Below are positions 1-11,573 of a stretch of 64,000 bases of DNA, piece after piece. Each line of letters begins with the position of its first letter. Position 1 is the first letter of the stretch. Both the position numbers and the translations under genes were made by a program. The stretch lies in the NCBI GenBank assembly GCA_026874595.1, contig CM049313.1, positions 36,592,159-36,656,158 of the forward strand. Direction: 5' to 3'. The DNA is from Sipunculus nudus (Eukaryota; Annelida; Sipuncula; Golfingiida; Sipunculidae). Below the pieces are notes generated by a model. That model worked only from the letters and a program-made list of their open reading frames with translations. It was not told where the DNA came from and made no database searches.

Positions 1-454
1 CAATTTGCATATAAGATGCATTACAACTGAAATATACATTATTAACCCTTACATACAGTGTCTTAATGCATGTTTTAAAGGGTTATAGTGAAAGTACATA
101 TCGTAACATGATTTAACTTTCACATAAATGTGAAACGTGTCGCTTTGGGAATATGAGCATACATGGCATGGGGTAATATGAGCATATGACTTAGTGGGTG
201 CCCATATTTCCCTTGCAACAGGAAAAAGCAGGAAAAGGTAATTTACATGCAAACAAAGGGTAGGAAACTGTTTAATTAGGTTGAATACTTATGTTTAAGA
301 TAAATATTTAAGTTTAAGATATACATAAGGCATCCTTTATTTCACAGTCGCTTAAATTATTAATTTAAGGGAGTTTCAAAAAACGATAAAGCTCAGGAGA
401 AATAGAATGTCTGTTAGAGATGCAATCTGTGGTGAACTCGCACCTCTTAAGTGG

Positions 455-457
<3 letters not shown>

Positions 458-534
<77 letters not shown>

Positions 535-552
535 GTGTGTGTGTGTGTGTGT
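458..552. repeat. (AT)n then (GT)n microsatellite
   Basis: A run of AT dinucleotides (458-534, one interruption) passes directly into GT dinucleotides (534-552). Open frames through it only encode YIYIYI-type peptides and are not genes. The flanking 1-457 and 553-728 hold nothing recognisable. Confidence 0.95.
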
Positions 553-728
553 GCTTTGAGTGCACAGTTCTGTCCATTTCATGTCATGCACCTGATTAAT
601 GGTTTAATAAAATCACATCCACACATCGGGATTCTTGTAGTGACTGAGGAAGGTATGAAATATGTTTATAGGGGGCGGTGGAAATAAAGGTCCTTAGTAC
701 TTTAACGAGTGATTGTGTGTGACCAGCT

Positions 729-1112
729 AGGGTGCTTTTTCATGTGCGCGGCAGAAACTGCCGCACGTCAAACGCATGCGTTTGCCGCGCGGCCAGTCCT
801 TTTCCATGTGAGCGTTTGCCGCGCGGCTGCCGCGCGGCAAAAACATGCCTTCCTGTCACATATGAACAGACTAAAACATACGAATAAGGAGAAACCCCAC
901 ATGTGACATCATTTAAGCGGAATTCCCCTGCGTTTGCCGCGCGGCAAACGCAGAAATCCAGCACTGCTGGATTCCAAAACTGACGCGTGCGTTTGCCGCG
1001 CGGCAATCGCGTACATGGAAATAGCACATGACTTTGTTCCTGGTTGGATTTTCGCCGCGCGGCAGCCGCGCGGCAAACGCTTGCAAAACGCGTACATGGA
1101 AAAGCACCCTTA
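729..1112. mobile_element. MITE A, GC-palindrome-rich, nested terminal inverted repeats
   Basis: The left end reads GGGTGCTTTTTCATGTGCGC and the reverse complement of the right end reads AGGGTGCTTTTCCATGTACG, giving an inverted repeat of about 22 bp. A second, weaker copy of this end lies inside each arm (near 795 and near 1009-1026). The interior repeats the palindrome GCCGCGCGGC about eight times, usually flanked as GCGTTT...AAACGC. There is no coding capacity. TA or TTA lies at the edges but no clean target duplication is visible. It shares its terminal core TTTCCATG with the elements at 10636 and 56072. The superfamily cannot be assigned by eye. Confidence 0.75.
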
Positions 1113-1946
1113 AACAGTAACTGTATCTGGAAAAGACGTAGGTTAAATGTCTAAACAAGTGACCCATGGGTTATTATGAATTGACATACAGTTTATCGAC
1201 GCCTGCATTAATTATTGATGTTATGATCTGGTTAAAATGATTTGATAAAGACCATGAACATATAGGTAGAATGACTTCTAAAGTAATCAGAATCATAATT
1301 TTTGTCCATCTTCCTCGATAAATAGGTGACAGTGACCTTAGTTAGGGTTTCCAAGAAGATTTTAATAGGACCTCCTTAGATGTCAAATTTGAAAAATATA
1401 GGTGCAAGGGTAAAGTAATGTGCCCTGACTTAATTTCATTTTCCAAAGATTTGCTTAGGACTTCCCTGGATGCACAGTTAGAAGTTTCTAGGTCTAACCA
1501 TTACGGATCACGGTTATTTAAACACAGGTCGTCATTTCAAGATAAGTTTCGAATGGAAAATCAGTTCCTTCAAATACATCAGCATATTATAAATATTGAT
1601 ATATTGTCATATAATTCTATATAGCACCGGTCTGAAATGCACTGAACCCACTTTGTACTCTACCTGGGGAAAGTTAATCTTCAGAAAATGCACGTATACT
1701 TTCATCTGTATGAAAGATTGGAGAAATAAATACTTCATATATAAGTATATGTAGGCCTAAATTTACGCTAGTTATATTTCTAATACGTTCCTTTTTTTGG
1801 TGCATTTTATTTTTACGAGGTGCATATATATACCTCATTAATGGCGTGAATTTTTCTCCAAGAGTAGGTGGGGGGGTGGGGGTGGGGGTCAGTGTGTGGG
1901 GCAACCTTTTATTGTTTGTGTGACACATTGACAACATTATTACAAA

Positions 1947-1949
<3 letters not shown>
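1113..1949. other. Gene-free AT-rich stretch with a G-run cluster
   Basis: No credible coding region. At 1153-1170 it carries AACAAGTGACCCATGGGT, the same string that ends the 337-bp array insertion at 37246-37265. At 1867-1889 runs of 7, 5 and 5 G separated by single T could form a G-quadruplex. Confidence 0.5.

Positions 1950-2001
<52 letters not shown>
1950..2001. repeat. (TA)n microsatellite
   Basis: About 50 bp of alternating TA with one G. The following 2002-2749 is gene-free. It holds three loose copies of a 60-70 bp unit around GCAGAAACT...TCTATG (2010-2160) and is otherwise featureless. Confidence 0.95.
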
Positions 2002-2746
2002 GTCTGACAGGCATATACTGCCAGCAGAAACTCTAATCTATGGCCATGCTATCCGAGGTAACAGAGGCATACTCTTACAGCAGAAACTGATCTATGAGTT
2101 ATGGTCATGGTACCCAGTGGTCACACAGGCACACTCTGACAGCATAATCTCTGAATTGGCCATCGAATCCTGTAGCGGACAAAGACATGACACTTTCATG
2201 CCCAATAATGAAGTAACTTTCCGCGGGAGATAAATAAACCATGGTTGTATATTCTGGACTCACAGATAGGGATAAGGGCTCTGATGGCTGGCAGAATATA
2301 TTCAATTTCCATTTTTGTTTACTTTATGATAGTCGAACTTTGTCATGTAAACGCAGTTGACCTTAAGGTTTTGCATTAAATTTTTATAAAGATAAAGTAT
2401 ACCTCTATATATATCCATTTATTTGTAATTTTATGAAAAAGAACATACTACAGTAGACTGTTTTAAACTAAAACAACAGTGTGAACTGAATATTAAACAT
2501 TTCAGGGCAATATGAGCACATATGGTCATATAACCCATACAATGGGGTAATATGGGCACAATTTCAAATTAAAAGATCAGTCCTTATTTTGATGAAAACG
2601 TTAGAGAAACCAGTATTTTCGTCATATTGCCTTTCTATGCGACCATCTCCTTCTAATCAAACCGAGAACATGCTGAAAACGGCGATTAATTAGTTCAGAG
2701 ATGCACAAGTTCTTAAGGTGCTCATATTCCCCCTATGTACCCTATG

Positions 2747-2749
<3 letters not shown>

Positions 2750-2817
<68 letters not shown>
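2750..2817. repeat. (TA)n microsatellite with poly-C runs downstream
   Basis: About 68 bp of pure TA. C homopolymers of 10 and 14 bases follow at 2849-2858 and 2926-2939. No gene is seen between here and 3345. Confidence 0.95.
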
Positions 2818-2819
<2 letters not shown>

Positions 2820-3345
2820 GCATTTTTTGGCAAGCGGATATGCTTCATCCCCCCCCCCATACACATTTAGACGCCACCAGCCCCACCCGCCCCATTTTAT
2901 GAGTTTTGTATAACTAAATACTCCACCCCCCCCCCCCCCTTAACGCACACACACACTTCAAACACTCACATAACTCTATGAAGCATTTAAAATGAAATTT
3001 ACTGAGTGAACTTTGGTGGAATGTTGTTTTTATATTGAGGTATTTACCCATCACGTCATGCTATGTCTGGTATGAGTGGGAAGTTTATACAGAGGTTCAC
3101 GTACAGTTTAAGTAAATATTACCTGGTTGTGTATCGGTACAGCTAATGCAATGAACCATTCACAATCACAATTATAAATTAAGCAAAGTATGTAAAGATT
3201 TTTAATGACCATGGAAATGATTTATTTTCATAATCGAAGAAAAACTCGGAAAACATTCTATGCCGTTCGTAACTGTATTTTTCACTGAAACATATGAACG
3301 GAACGTTATTAAAATGCAGTATACGCTAATGAATGAGGAGCGTTT

Positions 3346-3955
3346 ATTCCTATCTAGACTGGTACCCTGCTCTGTTATGGCCCTCAGCCAAGCATAGAGA
3401 CAAGGCGTACAACGCCATCTTAAGTACTCCCAGTTGTAGACTGGTACCCTGCTCTTTTATGGCCCTCAGTCAAGCATATAGACAGGCGTACAACGCCATC
3501 TTAAGTACTCCCAGTTGCAACTCCTGACTTACCAATAGATTGGTTCCAACTCCAGAATGCACGCTCATACCGGTTGTCATGGACGTTCACGCGATCCTGG
3601 TTGATTATCCGTGAAGATTTCTAACAAAATAACTTTCTTTAGTTATTACTAGTTTTAAAATATTGAATAATGAGTTGTTGCACAGAAATTGATAATGAAT
3701 CTTTGATATTCCACTGTAGGTAGCAGTGATTTGTTATTAATTTCTATAAATCTAATCATTAATGTCACACATTAATGTCACACACTTTTGGTAACTTCTC
3801 TGAGCAAACGAAATGCCTAAATTTATCATATATAATACATACTGGAGTTGGAACCAGTCTGCCGGGAGTACAAAAGATGGCGTTGTACGCCCGTCTCTAT
3901 GATTAGCCTAGAGTAGCGGTGCCATAATTGAGCGGGGTACCAGTCTAATACCTAT
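3346..3955. mobile_element. Fold-back element with a tandemly duplicated left arm
   Basis: An 80-bp unit beginning AGACTGGTACCCTGCTC is repeated head to tail at about 3356-3435 and 3436-3516, followed by a segment ending GGTTCCAACTCCAG near 3554. The reverse complement of 3841-3950 matches one unit plus that segment: both contain GGCGTACAACGCCATCTT and GGTTCCAACTCCAG. So there are inverted arms of about 110-200 bp around a 290-bp AT-rich loop. No coding sequence. It is non-autonomous and of unknown superfamily. Confidence 0.7.
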
Positions 3956-6098
3956 CTTGCCGATTATTGGTATTTAGCCGTCAGATTGCACAACCTCCCG
4001 TTATGTCACACCAATGCCCCACTCGAAAATACGAGCCCAAAGAAATGGTCATACAGAATACGTGCGTCTCATATTTAGCTCTTCAGGACTAAAGTAGGGA
4101 ATTTTGAATTCAAAACACTTCTGAGAGACTGTTTATACCTCCGTCATTGCTTATTTAACTCTAACAGGCATCAACAGTATCAGTTTATGTATGTCCATGT
4201 CGTTTGACACATTGGTACATGTTATATAGGACACTGCAATAGTCACAATTTATAATGCTCTCACAATAGGTCTCAGAGTGCCCAGGCATGGATCTCTAAT
4301 TTTTGATAAAATTTTCAAAATAAATTTATTAAATAATTCGCGATACTATCATATTCTGTCTATTAAAACTGAAACCACCCACTTATACATGTATACAAGG
4401 CGAAACCATATAGAACCAGTTTTCCTGTAACTGGTCTCGGCTTTTTAGAATGCATGGCTCTATTCTTAGGTGCTGCCATCTTGCGGAAAATTAAATAGGA
4501 AGTGGCTAAACTGCCGGCAGTGCCGGTGAAATTGAACAGGCCAGTTTATACTCGGGTATATTTTAGCGTAGGGTATATTCTGCTCTGTTTTATACCCCTA
4601 GAGTCCATTGTAAACCCTCACATGAATCACAGAAACTGACCTATATCATCCCAGGTGAGGAAATCCATTTGATCAACAGTGTTTAAAACATAGCAATTAC
4701 TAATAAATATATTATTTATAATCTACTTCTATCGCCACGCATTATTAATTATCAGATGATTCTAACAGGAGTAAGAGCTGTTCCATATACCATGAATCAT
4801 GCATCCATTTTTATCTCCATGATATCAGAGAACTGTGCATTTAAATGTATGTTTAATTCAGACACTGTCAAGACAAAACTTACAATATTAGTATAGATAC
4901 GAAAAAAATATATAAATAATAATATTTTAATAACTTCCTTATCTAAATCCAAAATTTATCAAATTGTAATTTCATTAGCACTATACCTTTATATAGTTAT
5001 TTTAAAGGTGCCCATTCGCCTACCTTTTGAAAGAGAATTTATGTGATTTCTGGCTCCCTATAATGTGCACCTATTAATGTTCTAAGGGTAATTCTTGTTA
5101 TGAAAAGTTCTTATATGGCCTCTGTGAAGGATGTATGAACTTGTTTTACAAACAACATGTTTGTAAACACAGCAATGTTGACAAACTGGGAAAAGCATGT
5201 AACCTTAGGTGGTAGGTTGCATTTATACGGATCGAGGTATAGAAAGGTCACTTGTTGCAAAACGCCATTCGCAAAGCTCCAGATATGGCTTATCTGACTG
5301 GCCGCCAGAAGCCCTTGTTGAATTTGTTTTGATTGTTTTGGCGGACCCCCACATATAAAATATAAAAAAATCAAGCAGCCTGTTTGTGTGCGGTGATTCT
5401 CACGTTTTCTGTCCTATTTTTTTATAATAGCACCAAGGGATTACCTTTAGTTTATAAAGGTCAGATATATAGGTGATTGGGCCCTAAAGTTTATACATCA
5501 TGTTACTTTTGTTAGCTACGGTTCGTTTAAATGCATGTGGATTTTCTGTTGTAGGTTTCAGTTAATTGGTAGTCTCTATACCAGATGATGATAAAACATC
5601 TGAAAATCCAGAGAACATACTGTGAAAATCTTTACATGCACACCTACACACCGATCGCCTTAGATGTCATTCACTTACACTCGATAATTACATTAAATTA
5701 ATAAAAATCTGACAGAAGGTGAGTCATTTCCTGAATACTAAACAAGTTAAGGTTTAGTATGCACCGATTAAAAGCAACAGGGGGTATTTTAGCCTAAGGG
5801 GGTATAAAATGAACTAGGAAAAATTATACCCCGGGCTATAATCTAGCCTAGCCCATTTTGTACCCCGGGTGAAGTCTGGGCTAGACCAGATTATATCCGG
5901 GTATAAATTATGGGGGGGGGGTTACAGACTAAACTGCCGGCGGGAGATATTTACCTTGCCAGCAGTTGAGATAAGATTAGCATTGCCATGCATATGCTTT
6001 CAGTAGGAGGGGAGATGTGTAATTTTTTTTCTTTTTTTTTCCTCATATTTCGCTGCTTGTTTGCTCACTTGTATAAGCATAATTGATATAAGCAGCCC
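3956..6098. other. Gene-free stretch
   Basis: No supported gene. At 4507-4610 and 5770-5945 there are related GC-rich patches with AAACTGCCGGC and repeated TACCCCGGGTATA-like palindromes, probably worn ends of one transposon family. The rest is AT-rich and featureless. Confidence 0.4.
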
Positions 6099-6151
6099 TA
6101 GACCCAGTCGTGGCTCTGTACGTGTTTATAACAGAGCCAAGCCTGGGTCTA
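6099..6151. repeat. Perfect long hairpin
   Basis: TAGACCCAG and TGGCTCTGT pair with ACAGAGCCA and CTGGGTCTA across an 11-nt loop. The only interruption is a symmetric 3-nt internal loop (tcg/agc). This is 18 matched pairs, well beyond chance. It may be the core of a small fold-back element or a structured transcript; the sequence does not decide. Confidence 0.75.
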
Positions 6152-6266
6152 TACCCTATAGCTATTGCCTCATCTGCAGTGCCAAATTCACAATGGCTTA
6201 CCCTTTGATATAAAGTACTTCGGTTATCCTTGATGTTTATAACAAATTAATTTCAAGATACCTTTG

Positions 6267-6272
<6 letters not shown>

Positions 6273-6338
<66 letters not shown>
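6273..6338. repeat. (TA)n microsatellite
   Basis: About 66 bp of TA. The following 6339-7038 is AT-rich and has no gene I can support. Confidence 0.95.
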
Positions 6339-6343
<5 letters not shown>

Positions 6344-7038
6344 CTTCAGGCATGTAAGATTTACTTCAGATCCAGTACAAGAAGTCTTAACTAAATCACT
6401 AGAAATACGTATACATCATGAGATATTAAAAAAAAGTATCACAAAATAAAAAGTTTTATTATTCACACATTGTTAATTTTACATATACATAAAAGATAAA
6501 GAAATAACCAATTTTATCAGCCAGAATGTTGGCAGCCTGTCATCTCAGGATTTTAATAATTATAAAAATTACAAAACAGACTATTTTAGGACAAAAAAAT
6601 ATGATATATTAAATCATATTCAGCAAAAGTTGTTCACTTTATAATTATATTCGCACCATATGTAGTTTAAATATCTGTTCGGTACTTTTTTTGCAATATA
6701 TTTATATAAATAACCATATTTAACGAAATGGGACGGGTTGAAATTTTGTTCCCTTTCGGAATTTGACAATGGCACCAAAGTGCTAATTATAAAATTAATA
6801 TATAATTTTAATATTTTTATCAGTGCTATTTTATGTCATGTGACATATACATTAATATATCATTAATAAAAACATGAATTATTAATATCAATAAGCCTGA
6901 AATATATAGCAAGAAAAAAGTATTATTAAAATCATCACGTCGCCTGCCACATAACTAAACATATACTGATCAATTTAAAATATTTTCTCAAACAATGAGG
7001 CACAGAATGGAAATTAATACCAAAACACAAATTAAAAA

Positions 7039-7143
7039 GTGTGCCGACCGCCGGGGGTGGCGGACATTGTGCCCAGACCGGTGATTGAACCAGGGACCTT
7101 TAGATCTTCAGTCCAACGCTTCCCAACTGCGCCAGGCCGGCGT
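7039..7143 (-). mobile_element. tRNA-Phe-headed SINE, degenerate copy
   Basis: Read on the minus strand, the 5' part resembles tRNA-Phe. The anticodon-arm region GACTGAAGATCTAA and the B-box region GGTTCAATC are kept, but the D-arm is damaged and the acceptor no longer pairs well. The 3' part is a short tail with a GC-rich hairpin (CCGCC...GGCGG). The same head plus tail recurs at 63603-63712, which shows a dispersed SINE-type family and not an isolated tRNA gene. Confidence 0.75.
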
Positions 7144-8589
7144 TCAACCTCTCAACGGACACTACCTTTCCCCCTGATTGATATTTACAGAAATCAGCAA
7201 ATATTCCTCCGCTGCTTTTCAGAGGTTCATTTAAAACAAGGACAATGTGCACATGTTAACTGCAGCTGTAAATCATACACCACGCAGCTTTCGCTTTGTG
7301 AATAATCATCATGTATATAGATCTTGGTTCTGGCTTTAAAAATTTATTCATTTGTCGAAAAGTGAGAGAATCAGGCGTTTTATGCTATTCGTCTTGGAAA
7401 GCGAGGACACTTGTCGAGCCATATTATAGAAAAGTTCAGTAACGAACCATGTTCCTTTCATTAATGTGATTTCTAACATATGTTTGATCTCAACAAAATT
7501 TACCTTTATTTGTAAACTTGTTTCCCATACAATATTTGTTTAACCCGTATCTGAAACGCCTGTGGCAAAACAACAGACACACGATTCGATAACTGGCACG
7601 AGGTGGCCTTTCAAATAGAAACACGACACATGCATGTCATTTCATTTTACAGTGAATAATCCACCTCCATGATATATTGTACCTTACCATGCATGTGATA
7701 TAAGTTCAACAGTACAGTCTGAGCAAATCGAGAACAAGGAGCTACCATTCAACGCACATTTACTAAGATTTATTCGAGAGTATCATATTTAATTATTATA
7801 AAGACAGTCTAAAACCTGTGTAACATATTTTTAGAAAACACTGCAGAAAAAAGGTAGCATCAAATATGGCAGCAAAGTTTACACATCAATAAATAATGGA
7901 ATAATTCAAATAACACCCTTTATACATAGATCCGCCTAAATTTATTTTAATTCTTATTTGAGCTTTCGTCAGTCAAGAATAAATGTGTTTATAAAAGTTT
8001 ACCACTTATTATTATTATTATACACTCATTATTTCTCAAAAAGGGCATTTGTTCTTAAAGTAAAAAAAAGTCCAAATTCCAAAACGACCTGACACAACAT
8101 TATATATTCCAAAAAATAAATTAAAAAAAATGGTCTCATATCCATATAAAACATTGAGTCGGGTTGACTCGTCATATTGATTGAATAATTACTTATCCAA
8201 ATCACTTTTCTTTTAGCTTTCGAATAGCTTCTTATTATTTTTATAATTATTTATATGTATATGAACAATTTATTTCATAATTCTCATAGATCTACGCGTT
8301 TATTTGTTAGCATCGACTATAAAACTTTGATATGCATTGCCTGTATTTTACATCTCTCCAGATACACCCCCGATAACCTGTTCCTTTTGACGATGTCACA
8401 TGAGCGATGTAGGTCACATGCAACAAGTTGGTCATGTGATTTTGTTTGTACACTGTGTGTTCCTCTCGTCAGCCTGACGACAATTACGGGACCGCTGCAT
8501 GGAACAGACAGACTGAGGAAGTTAATGAATTGTTAATGTTGCCGTTGGTTGATTACTAGTGTGGTCAGCCTTCGCAGGTAATAGACAAA
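7144..8589. other. Gene-free stretch upstream of the heparanase-like gene
   Basis: AT-rich, with no repeat or coding region that I can defend. The last 100 bases before the ATG would hold the 5' UTR. I see no convincing TATA box. A CAG at 8576-8578 (context CTTCGCAG/GTAATAG) could be a 3' splice site for an untranslated first exon, but this is speculative. Confidence 0.4.
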
Positions 8590-10131
8590 ATGGCTGGTTG
8601 TGATTACATCGGCGCGCTTGTGAGGGTAGTGTGTGCAATCATCCTTGCAGTGTCGTATGTCTCGGCATGGTCTCCGGCGCGGGGGACTTTCTCAAAAGGG
8701 GGCATCACAGCGATTCTAACGATCGACACGAGTAAGCCGCGCTATATCACAAATGAGCAGTTTCTCAGCCTAGGAATGGATGTCAACCTAGTCAGGAATA
8801 AGTGGATGACATTTAACTTTACCTCAACAAGAACATTGACAATGGCCCGAGCTTTGGGACCCGCCTACCTCCGGTTTTCAGGTACAGACGGCGACCGAAT
8901 GATTTTCAACGTAACAAGCCAACTATCAGGCCTGCAAGGTCCGCTTTTCCCGCCATCAAATTTCACAATGACAGCAAAAGACTGGGACAACATCAACAAG
9001 TTTTGTCTGGCGGTTAACTGGAGGTTGATCTTCGGGTTGAATGAACAGCTTCGTCAGGGGGACCAGTGGGACCCCACGAACGCCATGGAACTGCTGGATT
9101 ATAGTGTCAAACAAGGGTACCACAAAAATCTAGACTTTGAACTTGGAAACGAACCGGACGATTATGTGTTTGAAAAATATGAGGTCGCAATCAGCGGGTC
9201 AAGATTGGCAAGTGATGTTCAGATATTGCGAAAATTATTGAACAGTCCCAAGTACGAGAAATACTACGGTAACTCCATAATTGTAGGTCCTGAAGTTGGC
9301 TCAGCCTTCCGGACATCTTTCATCACTGATTTTGTAAATGGCGCCGGTGACGTCATATCCGCTGTCACTTTCCATCAGTATTACGGCGGAAGTGACATCA
9401 AATACGTCTCGAATTATACCGACCCTGCGTTAATGGATACATATCAACAATGGGTGAACGCAATCACCAAAGCTGTCCGGGCAAGCAGATATCCTTATCT
9501 GAAGATCTGGCAAGGGGAAACCGCCACCACCTACAGTCCTCCCGGTACAGATATAGACATGAGTTACGTGGCTGGCTTCATGCTGCTGGATAAACTGGGT
9601 CTCTCAGCAGCACTAGGCGTGGACCTGGTGGTCAGACAGACATTCTATGGTTTCTGGTTCGCTCTGGTGGACCAAGGCTTACACTCTACACCTGATTACT
9701 GGATCAGCCTGTTGTTTAAGCGTCTGGTGGGTCGGGAGGTGCTGAAGACGGACGTGACTGTGACAGACCAGCAGGTGAACCCTCGGGCTGTCCGCTTCTA
9801 TGCTCACTGTACCAAACGTGGAGGACGCTATCAAGATGGCGCCGTTGTCTTGTATGGCATGAATCTACTAGATAATGATGTAACTGTCCAACTCTCACGT
9901 GCCTCTAAGGTAGACCAATACTTGCTGACCCCTGGAGGTTGGGGAGGCATCACGTCGCGTTTTATTGCGCTTAATGGTAAAATTCTTTTCATGCCCGATG
10001 AAAAGACATTACCAGATCTCGAGCCGGTTGCGCTGCCTGGCGGCCAGTCCATAAAGATCCCAACAAAAACTCTCGGGTTCTTTGTTTTAAAAGACGCAAA
10101 TGCAGATGCATGCAATTCACGCGACCTTTAA
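8590..10131 (+). CDS. Heparanase-like endo-beta-glucuronidase (GH79), single exon
   Basis: 513-residue secreted enzyme of glycoside hydrolase family 79, expected to cut glucuronic-acid-containing glycosaminoglycans such as heparan sulfate in lysosomes or outside the cell. Residues 1-27 form a signal peptide with a hydrophobic core (VCAIILAVSYV). The proton donor is E188 in GNEPDD and the nucleophile is E310 in WQGETATTY, 122 residues apart, close to the 118 between human E225 and E343. FHQYYG (261-266) matches the conserved active-site strand. Four N-glycosylation sequons lie at 76, 107, 124 and 275. Length is near the family's usual 540. The ATG has A at -3 and G at +4. Vertebrate heparanase genes have many introns but this copy has none, so it may be a retrocopy or a lineage-specific intronless paralogue. 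A broken inverted copy lies at 15610. Exact substrate is not determined. Confidence 0.93.
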   Translation: MAGCDYIGALVRVVCAIILAVSYVSAWSPARGTFSKGGITAILTIDTSKPRYITNEQFLSLGMDVNLVRNKWMTFNFTSTRTLTMARALGPAYLRFSGTDGDRMIFNVTSQLSGLQGPLFPPSNFTMTAKDWDNINKFCLAVNWRLIFGLNEQLRQGDQWDPTNAMELLDYSVKQGYHKNLDFELGNEPDDYVFEKYEVAISGSRLASDVQILRKLLNSPKYEKYYGNSIIVGPEVGSAFRTSFITDFVNGAGDVISAVTFHQYYGGSDIKYVSNYTDPALMDTYQQWVNAITKAVRASRYPYLKIWQGETATTYSPPGTDIDMSYVAGFMLLDKLGLSAALGVDLVVRQTFYGFWFALVDQGLHSTPDYWISLLFKRLVGREVLKTDVTVTDQQVNPRAVRFYAHCTKRGGRYQDGAVVLYGMNLLDNDVTVQLSRASKVDQYLLTPGGWGGITSRFIALNGKILFMPDEKTLPDLEPVALPGGQSIKIPTKTLGFFVLKDANADACNSRDL

Positions 10132-10421
10132 TTTGATTTCAATATTTATTTCAGTAAATGCTCAGGGCTTTTCAAATCAAAGGTTCCGACTGCTTACAGC
10201 GACTAGTGCATGTGCGTTGCCTGATCGCTAGAGATATTGGCATCAATATTTAAACGGGTTAAAGTTTCACAGTGCCGGATCAAGAAATGGTCTATGCGGC
10301 TGCCCCCCTAACAAATCTTGAAAAAAAAATATTAATTTTATTTCTACAAAGCTCTACAAATATTTTTCAGTTACACTGTAAATTATAAGTAAGTTATCTA
10401 ATATGTTATTATTTGACTTGT

Positions 10422-10427
10422 AATAAA
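10422..10427 (+). terminator. Candidate polyadenylation signal of the heparanase-like gene
   Basis: AATAAA 291 bases after the stop codon. It is the first full signal hexamer I see downstream, giving a plausible 3' UTR of about 310 bases. Confidence 0.5.
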
Positions 10428-10635
10428 CATTTCCTTTTAAAGCCTTTTTTTGCATGAATCACTCCACCCCCCCCCCCCCCCCCCCCCAGCCCTGCAACCT
10501 CTACCCCTAGATATCTTCGATCCGGGCCTGTTTCAGCAGGTGAAAGGTAGCTTGAAGCTGCCATCTATGTTTACTATCATGTTTAAGGGACCAAGTTCTA
10601 AAATGATGCGGGTCTGTATTTCCGTGCTATGTAAG

Positions 10636-10920
10636 AGGTGTTTCCATGTGCGTGTATATGCGTATATGCATGCGTGAAAAATCGCTCATATGATTTTGTA
10701 ACAGGTATTTCCATGTGTCCGTCGGCGTATGTGCATATATGCATGAAAATCGCCACAGGAGCGAATTTCACGCATATTGTGTGCATGAACTCGAAGATTC
10801 GAGGTAAAAAGACGTTACTTAACCACATTTTTGTAGAAGACCGTCTAGATCCACTATATAAATATATGTCTGTCATTTCACGCATTTATACGTACATACG
10901 CGCACATGGAAACACGCCTT
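10636..10920. mobile_element. MITE B with 45-bp terminal inverted repeats
   Basis: The left end AGGTGTTTCCATGTGCGTG and the reverse complement of the right end AAGGCGTGTTTCCATGTGCG continue in register to GCGTGAAA on both sides, about 45 bp with a few mismatches. A second copy of the end (ACAGGTATTTCCATGTGTC) starts near 10703 inside the left arm. No coding potential. Terminal core and nested layout match the elements at 729 and 56072. Poly-C at 10466-10487 lies just upstream. Confidence 0.75.
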
Positions 10921-11225
10921 TACCGTCCTAATATAATAAACTGGAAGTCCAATAAGCGTGCGTATTTACGGCTGTTGCTCAGAATATTTGTAGAACCAAC
11001 ATATTTACTGCATTGACCAAATACATTTACTAATTACACAATCAACGGAAGCACTTGCTGACAAAATCCGATTCCGAGTAAATTGACGTGCATGGATTAA
11101 AGATGACAACACACTTGTGAACCACTCTGTAACCTCAACACACAGTATTACACAATACTCTAATTGTGATATCATTAAATGACCATGCAGATCCCATGGA
11201 TACAATATATTTAATATAAAAAGCT

Positions 11226-11299
11226 ACTGAGAGAGAGTGAGAGGGAGAGAGAGAGAGAGAGCTACTGAGAGAGAGTGAGAGAGAGAGCGACTGAGAGAG
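11226..11299. repeat. (GA)n-rich tract
   Basis: Imperfect GA dinucleotides with an internally repeated GAGCTACTGAGAGAGAGTGA block. A CA/TACA-rich patch (11360-11420) and a C-run of up to 14 (11485-11510) follow. Confidence 0.9.
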
Positions 11300-11573
11300 A
11301 TCATCTTGTCATCACAAATCTATTTTCACAATGCTTCAATTACATATACAGTGACTCGCACGCACACACCTCTTACATACACACATGTATATGTATATAA
11401 CGTACATACATACATACACACCTGATTTTGGAACAAGATTGACACTGCTCAGACGCTGGGTTATTGGGCTACACGTGCTGCCATCCCCCCTCCCCTCCCC
11501 CCCCCCCCCCGTGAAATAGGAAAAGGGGGAAAATATACAGAGTTCGGTTGTAGAGATCCGTTGTTCTTGAATC

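Noticed and set aside
451-687. 78-codon plus-strand frame through the first (TA)n tract, and similar frames at other TA tracts (2701, 6264, 53415, 55131).
   Set aside because: Alternating TA has no stop in most frames; the peptides are just YIYI repeats with no flanking coding signal.
729-1112. CRISPR-like look of the repeated GCCGCGCGGC words.
   Set aside because: Spacing is irregular, spacers are not unique segments of similar length, and the segment has terminal inverted repeats. It is a eukaryotic transposon.
7039-7143. Functional tRNA-Phe gene.
   Set aside because: D-arm and acceptor are damaged and the SINE tail is present, so it was called a degenerate SINE.
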